From contig CAOYZS010000043.1 of assembly GCA_948567375.1 (NCBI GenBank), positions 59,348-123,347 of the forward strand: a stretch of 64,000 nucleotides of DNA, read 5' to 3'. Below, in pieces: positions 58,065 through 64,000 of this stretch. The translations under genes and the position numbers were made by a program. The stretch is from Lunularia cruciata (taxonomy: Eukaryota; Streptophyta; Marchantiopsida; Lunulariales; Lunulariaceae). Every line of letters begins with the position of its first letter. The stretch's first letter is position 1. Below the pieces are notes generated by a model. That model made no database searches. It saw only the letters and a list, made by a program, of their open reading frames with translations, and was not told the DNA's origin.

Positions 58065-58711
58065 CAGGCGGCCCCTCCGCGCGGAATGGCGACCGGAGCT
58101 GCGGCGATCGGCTGATACATATTGGTGCGCAGCATGTCCTGGTGATCCCGGCGCGCCAGCGAAAGCAGGTTGCCAAACTCCTCCCGCGATCGGTTGACGG
58201 TCTCGGTGTCGAACAGGAACGCGCCGGCCTCGATCAGGCAGGCCTTCAGCAGAAGGTCGTAGACGTTCTTCGAATACCAGTTGCTCTTGTTCGGCTCCTC
58301 CGATGTCAGGAGAGGGCGATCCATGTAGGCGATCGTCACGGTCTCGGAGCGGAACGGGGTTGGCGTGATCTTGATGCCGCCGTTGATGTCGCAGAAGTAG
58401 GACGGCGATCCCCGGCCGCGATGCATCTGGATGTAGGCTTGGCTGCGGCGCTCGACGATCTGCCCGTCCTGCCGGGTCAGGTAGTCCGTCGTGATCGGGT
58501 CGATCGACGGCTCCATCGTCTTGTAGAGGATCTTGTCGATGCCCGGCGTCAGGGAGAAATCCGCCATGGCGTTGAACATCTCCAGCGGCAGCGCGCGCGC
58601 CGTCATCAACATCCCGTTGGCGATGATCGTCGGCATGTTGGCGATGAATTTGTCGCCGTCGTCTTCCGTGTAGGCCTGAAGATCCGAGGCGAGTTTGTTG
58701 TAGCTGGTCAT
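58064..58711 (-). CDS. Probable head-tail or tail structural protein (215 aa)
   Basis: Helical start (MTSYNKLASDLQAYTEDDGD), a mixed core with Tyr/Pro-rich strands, and a helical C-terminal part ending IPRGGAA. Its position between an adaptor-like gene and tail genes suggests a neck or tail-completion protein. No signature recognised. Confidence 0.5.
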   Translation of the reverse strand: MTSYNKLASDLQAYTEDDGDKFIANMPTIIANGMLMTARALPLEMFNAMADFSLTPGIDKILYKTMEPSIDPITTDYLTRQDGQIVERRSQAYIQMHRGRGSPSYFCDINGGIKITPTPFRSETVTIAYMDRPLLTSEEPNKSNWYSKNVYDLLLKACLIEAGAFLFDTETVNRSREEFGNLLSLARRDHQDMLRTNMYQPIAAAPVAIPRGGAA

Positions 58712-59103
58712 CAGACCTCCTGGGTGTAAACGACGGGACGCCCGAGATAGGTAACATTTCTGCCGAGGTAGGTCACGACCATCCCGACCGTCACGGTGAA
58801 GCTGACGGTATCCCCAGATCCGCCGACGGCCGGCGCTGTCTCGATGAAGGCGAAGTCGGGATCTCCGCTGTAGAGCTGGCCGACGCGCATGGTGACGTCG
58901 TTGCGCTCTGTCGGCGGGAAAGATTTCTTGTTGATGCCCTCCGGGAAGAATTTCGCCGGGAAGCGCTGCATGTTCAGCTCGTCGGCTTCCTTGAAATGCA
59001 CCATCAGGCCGGGGACTTCGCCGTCCTCGACCATCTCATCCAGGGGAACCTTGAAGCCGGAGCGCGGATCGTAGGCTGTCGGCCGCTTGATGTACTGGCT
59101 CAC
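58711..59103 (-). CDS. Hypothetical structural protein (130 aa), GTG start
   Basis: GTG at 59103 has GGAGG five bases upstream and gives VSQYIKRPTAYDPRSGFKV. The same GTG overlaps, as GTGA, the stop of the frame-shifted extension of the upstream gene, which supports both choices. C-terminal beta repeats (VVTYLGRNVTYLGRPVVY). Confidence 0.6.
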   Translation of the reverse strand: MSQYIKRPTAYDPRSGFKVPLDEMVEDGEVPGLMVHFKEADELNMQRFPAKFFPEGINKKSFPPTERNDVTMRVGQLYSGDPDFAFIETAPAVGGSGDTVSFTVTVGMVVTYLGRNVTYLGRPVVYTQEV

Positions 59104-59185
59104 CGTCTCCTCCCGCTGCGCCTTCCACGCAAGGGCGAATAACTGGCCGCCGTCATGACCGTCTCCGCCTGCTCGCGGTTGTTCA

Positions 59186-59944
59186 TCAAGGTCTCGGAGA
59201 GGTACTGCTCCGCCATCCATTGAGCGTGGCGAACTTCTTCTCGCTGAACTTCAACGCCAGCAGGGAGGCGAGCTTCATGATGATGACATTCGTCCAGATC
59301 GAGCGCGCGTCGAGGTTCTGCCCGAGCTGTCCGGCGTTCTGATGCTGACGGACGCGGATGTAGGAGAGGATGTAATCCTTCTCCGGGACGGGCCAGAGAA
59401 TGACCTGCGGACCATTGCCCGGCGTGTAGCTGGCCGCATCCATGCCCGGCGCTTCGTAGCTGCCTTGGCCGTAGCCACCCTCGCTGTAGGCGGAGTGTGC
59501 TGGCGCTTCCTGATACAGGTTGTCGATGTCGGTCGTGAGGCCGTCGCGGCTGACCGGCGTCGAGTAGTTCAGGGCCATGATGGACGGCTTGCCCTTCTGG
59601 TCCCTGTCCGGCATGTCGAACCATGTCGACTTGGCGTAGACCTCCAGGTTGGACTCGAAGGAGCCTGTCGAGTTCTCGCGGATGTTCCCGGATTTGATGG
59701 AGAGGGTGCCGATCGGCGCGAAGAATGTCGGCTGGCCGGCGCTGATCAGGATGGTTTCGACGTCATCCCGATACAGCGCCTCGTTCTTGTTTTCGAGCCA
59801 GCGATAGACTTCGTTCATGCTGCGGATAGCGGAGGAGAGATGGCGAGCGGAGGCCGCCGCCGGGTCAATACCAGCGTACTCAAGAGCTTCGTCGACAATC
59901 GCAGCGATCGTGGGAAGCCATGGATCTTGACCCGACGTTGTCAT
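59186..59944 (-). CDS. Head-tail adaptor-like protein, possible -1 frameshift at 3' end
   Basis: 252 residues as read. The N-terminal helical part (WLPTIAAIVDEALEYAGID; IRSMNEVYRWLENKNEALY) resembles P22 gp4-type adaptors. The annotated frame ends in LNGWRSSTSPRP, an unlikely tail. In the -1 frame the sequence instead continues through a helical WMAEQYLSETLMNNREQAET and ends at 59100, exactly coupled (GTGA) to the next gene. Either a programmed slip, a natural mutation or a sequence error. Without the shift 82 bases would be unused between coupled genes. Confidence 0.6.
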   Translation of the reverse strand: MTTSGQDPWLPTIAAIVDEALEYAGIDPAAASARHLSSAIRSMNEVYRWLENKNEALYRDDVETILISAGQPTFFAPIGTLSIKSGNIRENSTGSFESNLEVYAKSTWFDMPDRDQKGKPSIMALNYSTPVSRDGLTTDIDNLYQEAPAHSAYSEGGYGQGSYEAPGMDAASYTPGNGPQVILWPVPEKDYILSYIRVRQHQNAGQLGQNLDARSIWTNVIIMKLASLLALKFSEKKFATLNGWRSSTSPRP

Positions 59945-59945
59945 G

Positions 59946-60341
59946 TTACGCCCTGATCAGCGAGGTTGCGACTTCCAGCGCGACCGTCACCGCACCGTCG
60001 AGCGCGGTTGCCGTCAGGATGACCTCTGTGTCGTTCGCGAGGATGAACGGGCCGATGGCCGCCTTCGATGCAGCGGACAGGGAGATCGCGCTGCCGTAGG
60101 CCGTGAGAGATCCGGTGAAGCCGATGTCGACGGTGCCGGCCGTCGGCTGGACCTGACCGGCCTGCGCATTGGGAACGATCAGGCGGGAGAAGATCACCGA
60201 TCCCTTGGGAAGAGTGAAGCGCCGGGTCGGAGATCCCTGGCTGAGGGTGACGCCGAAGAAGCCCGGCTGGATGACATCGTCGAACGCCTGTCCCGGCCGG
60301 AGTTTGAGATTGCTGTAGCCTGTGGGCTTTACCGTGGTCAT
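59946..60341 (-). CDS. Hypothetical head-region protein (131 aa)
   Basis: Beta-rich (FTLPKGSVIFSRLIVPNAQ; TALDGAVTVALEVATSL), similar in character to capsid decoration or cement proteins. One base separates its stop from the next ATG. A terminator lies upstream, between it and the capsid gene. Confidence 0.55.
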   Translation of the reverse strand: MTTVKPTGYSNLKLRPGQAFDDVIQPGFFGVTLSQGSPTRRFTLPKGSVIFSRLIVPNAQAGQVQPTAGTVDIGFTGSLTAYGSAISLSAASKAAIGPFILANDTEVILTATALDGAVTVALEVATSLIRA

Positions 60342-60361
60342 GTCCGTTTACCTTCTGATTG

Positions 60362-60413
60362 AAAAAGAAAAACCGCTGCCACGCCCGGAGAGAGATCTAG
60401 GAGTGGCAGCGGT
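60362..60413 (-). terminator. Terminator after the major capsid gene
   Basis: ACCGCTGCCAC / GTGGCAGCGGT, an 11-base-pair stem, followed on the minus strand by TTTTTCTTTTTC. It probably reduces downstream expression relative to capsid protein. Confidence 0.8.
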
Positions 60414-60438
60414 CTCATGGTCCGTCAGGCGGGACGGA

Positions 60439-61347
60439 TCAGATCGGGCCGGAGCCGTAGACTGCGCGCCAGTCGGTCCAGCCGAAGGAGTAACGTTCAC
60501 GAGCCTTGTAGCGCAGGTTGCCCGTTTCGAAGTCGCCTTCCATGCCGCGCTGGAGCGGGACACGCTGGAAGTGCTTCAGGCCGTCCTTGACGTCCGTGGT
60601 GATGAACCAGCGGGTGCGCGAGGACAGGTAGCGGTTGACGACGAAGCCGCCCGGAATGGCGGAGCGCTTCCGGAGTGCGTTGATGTCGTTGTTCGCCGTA
60701 CCGACGCGCATGTCCCCGGAGAGGATGCGTTCGGCCTGATAGACGAGCGTCGGAGGAATGACCAGCTTCTTCGGCTGGATGATGATCGGCTGGCCGCGCT
60801 CGTCGACTGCGAGCGAGATGTCGATCAGAGCATCTTCGAGTGCAGCTTCGGAAAGCTGCGATGCCGTGGGAAGCCGGTTGGCGAGGACGCCGCCGCCGAT
60901 CAGCGGGTGAGCGCTGGAGTAGAGCGGCTGACCGTCGCCGCCCTTGTAGTTGGAGTCGTAGCCCAGATTGATGATCGCGGCGGCCTTGACCTCTTTCGTG
61001 TAGACGAAGGACTGAGCCAGCGCCTGCGCGTACTTCTTGCCGAGATCCATGTAGAGATTGTCTTCCTGCGCTTCCTGGGTGAGGCGGAAGCCGAGAGCAA
61101 TCGTCTTGTGGATGTAGCGAGCCGTCCAGGCCTGACCGCCTTCGTCGTACTGGATCGCCGAGCCTTCAGGCTTTTCGAACGCACCGCCGAAGCCGTAGAC
61201 CTTCACGTCTTCTTCGTATGCCTTCTTGGAGGTCTCGGTGTCGTAGATCTCCTTATAGTATTCCGGATGCTTGTTGTATTCCAAGCCGAAGACGGTGTTG
61301 ATGCCTTCCTGGAGCAGCTTGGAAAATTTTGCGCGTGTCATTGTCAT
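60439..61347 (-). CDS. Major capsid protein
   Basis: 302 residues, in the compact range of HK97-fold heads of the Mu gpT-like type. Features include an N-terminal helical arm (KFSKLLQEGINTVFGLEY), AIQYDEGGQAWTARYIHKTI, LTQEAQEDNLYMDLGK, and a C-terminal FITTDVKDGLKHF. Position after scaffold and decoration genes and the strong following terminator fit a highly expressed capsid gene. Forms the capsid shell. Confidence 0.8.
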   Translation of the reverse strand: MTMTRAKFSKLLQEGINTVFGLEYNKHPEYYKEIYDTETSKKAYEEDVKVYGFGGAFEKPEGSAIQYDEGGQAWTARYIHKTIALGFRLTQEAQEDNLYMDLGKKYAQALAQSFVYTKEVKAAAIINLGYDSNYKGGDGQPLYSSAHPLIGGGVLANRLPTASQLSEAALEDALIDISLAVDERGQPIIIQPKKLVIPPTLVYQAERILSGDMRVGTANNDINALRKRSAIPGGFVVNRYLSSRTRWFITTDVKDGLKHFQRVPLQRGMEGDFETGNLRYKARERYSFGWTDWRAVYGSGPI

Positions 61348-61359
61348 CGAAGCTGATCC

Positions 61360-61965
61360 TTAGATTTCGGTCGAGGCAGGGGCAACACGCGCCAAGCCGC
61401 GAGCGGACTTGGCGATGGAGACCTCAACGATGGCGTACTGGCCGGGACCGGACATCTCCGGCATCCCTTCCGTGTTGCGAATGGGCGTCTGAAGAATGCG
61501 CTCCACGAGGAACTGGTTCTCCGAGCCGAGCGCGCCTGTGACGGCTGCACCGGACTGGCCGTTGGCATCGTTGCCGACGGTGGACAGATCCATGTTCACG
61601 AGAAGGCCAACTTCGGCATCGGTCAGAGTGCCGGACGTCTGCACGATGAAGGTCTGGAACTCGTCGTCGATGACGAGGGCTTCAGCCTTGATGTTCGGGG
61701 AGAGTGTCTGGCCGGCGGTCCAGCGAGGCGAGAAGACGGCCGATCCATCAGCGCTGACGAAGTTCACGCCGAGGAAGATGCCGAGGACGGCGGATGCTGC
61801 GGAGGCACGGACGATACCGTCGGAACCGTCGCGCGTTACGGGGTCGCCGATATATAGCGACGTTGCGTAACCGGACGCAATGGAGAAGCCATTGGTCCGG
61901 CCCGGTGTCCCACCCGCGATGTGGCGGGTGGGCTTGAAGCCAAAGGGGGCATTGGAGTTTGCCAT
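61360..61965 (-). CDS. Head decoration or structural protein (201 aa)
   Basis: Start MANSNAPFGFKPTRHIAGGT, then beta-rich Gly/Ala-containing sequence (SLYIGDPVTRDGSDGIVRAS). This N-terminal NAPFGFKP.RH pattern recurs in podovirus head-associated proteins encoded before the capsid gene. A short hairpin (GTTCCTGC/GCAGGAAC near 61974-61995) lies in its leader. Confidence 0.6.
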   Translation of the reverse strand: MANSNAPFGFKPTRHIAGGTPGRTNGFSIASGYATSLYIGDPVTRDGSDGIVRASAASAVLGIFLGVNFVSADGSAVFSPRWTAGQTLSPNIKAEALVIDDEFQTFIVQTSGTLTDAEVGLLVNMDLSTVGNDANGQSGAAVTGALGSENQFLVERILQTPIRNTEGMPEMSGPGQYAIVEVSIAKSARGLARVAPASTEI

Positions 61966-62011
61966 TGTTCAAGGTTCCTGCGGTTGAGCAGGAACGACGG
62001 AGACCCGGCTG

Positions 62012-62692
62012 TCAGTCGTCGCGGATATCACCACCGATGCGCATGTTCGTTCCGCGCCTCTGGCCTTCCTGGTTGGCGCTCTTCACGCTGTCCAGTGTCG
62101 CCTGTTCCCATCGCCGATGCTGCTCGATCTCGCTTGCGGCGATCTTGTCCATGCGGCGCTCGTCCATTTCGCAGAGGACCATGCCAGCCGAGACGAGCAT
62201 TTCCGCTCCGTCGTAGTTCTGGCGCTTTTCGAAGAAGGCGGAGTCTTTGGCGGGGATGGTGTTGGGGTCTCTCGGTGTCCAGCCACGGCGCAACATGGCC
62301 GGGGTCTTGTCGTCGAGCGAGCCATCCGGACGGAACCAGTTGATCCAGCATTGGGCCATTCCCGGCCGTGGCGGAGGAGCGCGAAGGTTCTTGCTGTCTT
62401 CCAGGAAGTCGGAGCCGTCGTCGAACGGATAGCCGTCGTCGTTGGCGTCCATGTTCGGCATGGGGTTTGCGCGGGTGTCTTGATATCCATGGACTGAACG
62501 TGTGCCGAGCCCGCGTCGTTCCTGCGGGATGTTCGGTTCATCATTTCCTCCAACACCCATGTTCAGGTCGACATCGTCGAACGTATCGAACAGGGGGTTG
62601 CGCTCCGAGCTGTCGCTCGTGTTTGCTTTGTCCTCGTCGGACCTTGGACCAGTGGCCCCGCCAGCGCTCTGAGCGCGTGTCTGTCTTGGCAT
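62012..62692 (-). CDS. Hypothetical head-region protein (226 aa)
   Basis: Start MPRQTRAQSAGGATGPRSDE with AAAGGATAACGACA upstream. Long acidic, disordered N-terminal half (DDGYPFDDGSDFLED), then a more ordered MAQCWINWFRPDGSLDD ... MLRRGWTPRDPN and a helical end. Likely an assembly or head accessory protein. Confidence 0.55.
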   Translation of the reverse strand: MPRQTRAQSAGGATGPRSDEDKANTSDSSERNPLFDTFDDVDLNMGVGGNDEPNIPQERRGLGTRSVHGYQDTRANPMPNMDANDDGYPFDDGSDFLEDSKNLRAPPPRPGMAQCWINWFRPDGSLDDKTPAMLRRGWTPRDPNTIPAKDSAFFEKRQNYDGAEMLVSAGMVLCEMDERRMDKIAASEIEQHRRWEQATLDSVKSANQEGQRRGTNMRIGGDIRDD

Positions 62693-62722
62693 TGTCGTTA
62701 TCCTTTGTCAATTGGGGTGGAA

Positions 62723-62745
62723 AAGTGTGTCCTGGGGATACACTT
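62723..62745 (-). repeat. 23-bp oriented palindrome, copy 7
   Basis: Arms AAGTGTGTCC and GGATACACTT, spacer TGG, between the scaffold stop (62748) and the 226-residue gene's leader. Confidence 0.85.
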
Positions 62746-62747
62746 TT

Positions 62748-63860
62748 CTAGCGGGCTTTTACGCGGTTCTTTTTGTACTCGGCGAGGTGCGCAGGGTTGG
62801 AAAGATCGACGCCGAGTTCACGCAACAGCGAGACCTCCTCCGAATCAACCATGTCACGACCCTGCTTGCCGGGCGCGGCAGACTGGTTGCTGCCACGCTG
62901 CGCGCCAGATCCGCCCGCGCCGGTCGTGTCCTTTCCGCCTGCGCCGCCACGCTGACGACCAGAGACGCGGGCGACGCGGCCATCGCTGGTGTGAACCTCC
63001 AGGTCGACGAACTTGCGCGCCATGCGCTTCGTCAGCTCCATGAAGTATTCGTCGCTGTCGGGCGTCAGGCGCTTTTCGGAGGCGATCTGTTGATCGATGG
63101 CGCGAGCTGCGGCGATCTCCGCGCCGTACTTCGTCGGGTTGTTGAACCATTCGGAGTTGGCGTCCATCCAGTCGCGACCCTTGCTCTGGGTCTGGCCGAT
63201 GCGCTGGAGTTCGGGCGGGAGCTTCGGGTCGTAGCGGAAGTTGGAGATCTCCTCATCGGGCAGGCTGTCGATGATCTTGTCGGCCTGCTGAATACTGCTG
63301 ACGATCTCCGTCTTCTTGCTGCTGAGCATGGCGACCTGATCGTGAGCGCCTTCCTCCGATGCTGCACGGATCTGACCATCGATCCGGCTGAGGTCTTCCA
63401 TCGCGTTGTTCTTGAAGATGGTCGCGCCCTGCTTGCGCCGGGTCATCTCCATGCGGAAGGCCTTGGTGGCATCCTCCGTCACGCGATCGAGGTGCTGCTT
63501 CAGGAGAGCCGTCTGATCGCGCGCCTCCCGCTTCAGTCGCATCTCCTTTTGGAGGCGCGACATCTTGCGCTTGTTCGGGTCTTTTCTCCTTGGGTCGTCG
63601 AAGTCCTCGATGTTGCCTTCGCCGTCGGCGTCGGTGTCGTCGACCTCAAAGACGACGGCATTGGCGTCGCCTGTCTTCAGGTCTTCGTTTTCGAGCTTGT
63701 CCTTGTCGTCCTTCTCGCCTTTATCGTCGGGGAAGTACGGGAGCGGTGAGAAGTCGATGTCCAGATCGTCGTCGACCGTCGCACCGTTGTCGCTCTGCTG
63801 CTTTCCGCCGCCCTCGTTCATGACGTCTTCGAGCGATGGTAGGTCGTCTTTACCGGCCAT
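62748..63860 (-). CDS. Scaffolding protein
   Basis: 370 residues with the usual scaffold make-up: a very acidic N-terminal third (LDIDFSPLPYFPDDKGEKDD), a charged coiled-coil middle (about 95-205, SRLQKEMRLKREARDQTALL), and a Gly/Ser-rich basic C-terminus that could bind coat. It lies two genes upstream of the capsid gene. GGAGAG precedes the ATG, which overlaps the cold-shock gene's end. Confidence 0.75.
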   Translation of the reverse strand: MAGKDDLPSLEDVMNEGGGKQQSDNGATVDDDLDIDFSPLPYFPDDKGEKDDKDKLENEDLKTGDANAVVFEVDDTDADGEGNIEDFDDPRRKDPNKRKMSRLQKEMRLKREARDQTALLKQHLDRVTEDATKAFRMEMTRRKQGATIFKNNAMEDLSRIDGQIRAASEEGAHDQVAMLSSKKTEIVSSIQQADKIIDSLPDEEISNFRYDPKLPPELQRIGQTQSKGRDWMDANSEWFNNPTKYGAEIAAARAIDQQIASEKRLTPDSDEYFMELTKRMARKFVDLEVHTSDGRVARVSGRQRGGAGGKDTTGAGGSGAQRGSNQSAAPGKQGRDMVDSEEVSLLRELGVDLSNPAHLAEYKKNRVKAR

Positions 63861-64000
63861 TGGTTCTCTCCAGTTCGATGTTCTCAGCGCCGGGTTTGCC
63901 GGGCTGCGCTTCCGTGATGGTGAAGGTCAGGCGCTGCCCCTGGTTCTGTGCCTGGGGCAGATGTTCGATGTGGGAGCGATGCATGAAGACATCCTTCCCC
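63850..64000 (-). CDS. Cold-shock-domain protein, 5' end beyond the window
   Basis: The last 49 residues are visible: GKDVFMHRSHIEHLPQAQNQ then GQRLTFTITEAQPGKPGAEN. KDVFMHRSHIE matches RNP-2 (DVFVHxSxI) of cold-shock domains, followed by the GQ..xF and Gly-Lys-Pro-Gly-Ala-Glu-Asn ending. Such proteins bind RNA or single-stranded DNA. The RNP-1 half is outside the window. Overlaps the scaffold start by 11 bases. Confidence 0.75.
   Translation of the reverse strand, partial: GKDVFMHRSHIEHLPQAQNQGQRLTFTITEAQPGKPGAENIELERTNGR

Noticed and set aside
5648-62745. Palindrome family as simple transcription terminators
   Set aside because: No T-run follows consistently, orientation to transcription varies, one copy is inside a gene, and a true terminator lies separately beside copy 2.
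1-64000. tRNA, rRNA or CRISPR loci
   Set aside because: No cloverleaf or repeat-spacer pattern was evident by eye; a tRNA scan was not possible here.
1-64000. Integrase or other clear lysogeny gene
   Set aside because: None recognised in the window; the XRE protein and operators alone do not prove a temperate lifestyle.

Overview
The window reads as most of the genome of a double-stranded DNA tailed bacteriophage. It carries both terminase subunits, a portal, scaffold, major capsid protein, head-tail and tail-fibre genes, an endolysin, and a replication/recombination set. I see no tape measure, tail-tube or sheath gene. The virion block instead holds large ejection-type proteins: a 3602-residue polyvalent protein, a 548-residue low-complexity protein, and a 798-residue protein with two wall-hydrolase domains. 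Together these suggest a podovirus. The DNA is GC-rich and the gene families are those I associate with phages of Rhizobiales or other Alphaproteobacteria; the host is an inference. Both window edges cut genes (a hypothetical gene on the left, a cold-shock-domain gene on the right), so the genome is longer than 64 kb. On the minus strand the order terminase - portal - small genes - [left edge] joins logically to [right edge] - cold-shock gene - scaffold - capsid, which fits a circular or circularly permuted map.

Layout. Positions 1-9247 (minus): portal, then tiny membrane proteins, a MazG-like protein, Zn-motif proteins and a Lar-like protein, mostly coupled by ATGA or GTGA overlaps. Positions 9248-9384: divergent promoters carrying a 23-bp dyad operator. 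Positions 9385-12922 (plus): DUF932 protein, DNA-methylase-like protein and unknowns, closed by a two-way terminator. Positions 12919-15103 (minus): terminase large and small subunits. Position 15161 (plus): Cro/XRE-type regulator. Positions 15688-22572 (minus): replication operon with HTH protein (iteron-like repeats inside), primase Zn-domain ORF, TOPRIM-helicase, ParB/MT-A70 methyltransferase fusion and SSB, plus a RuvC-like resolvase. Positions 22573-22691: second divergent control region with the same dyads. Positions 22692-30511 (plus): recombination and nucleic-acid genes (ERF annealing protein, nuclease-like, DUF3268-like, RecD-like helicase, HNH, adenine methyltransferase, HslV-like protein). 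Positions 30564-63860 (minus): a secreted protein with its own promoter and terminator, membrane and lysis genes, tail fibres, the giant polyvalent protein, internal virion proteins, adhesins, head-tail proteins, capsid and scaffold.

Three things stand out. (1) Seven near-identical 23-bp oriented palindromes are scattered over 57 kb, one of them read in frame inside the ParB-methyltransferase gene. (2) An HNH endonuclease gene, followed at once by a 77-codon ORF, lies wholly inside the giant gene in another reading frame, filling an inter-domain linker. (3) The promoters of both divergent control regions are overlaid by one dyad operator motif, pointing to a single repressor-controlled switch. 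Two apparent frame problems, in the primase Zn domain and a head-tail adaptor, deserve checking.
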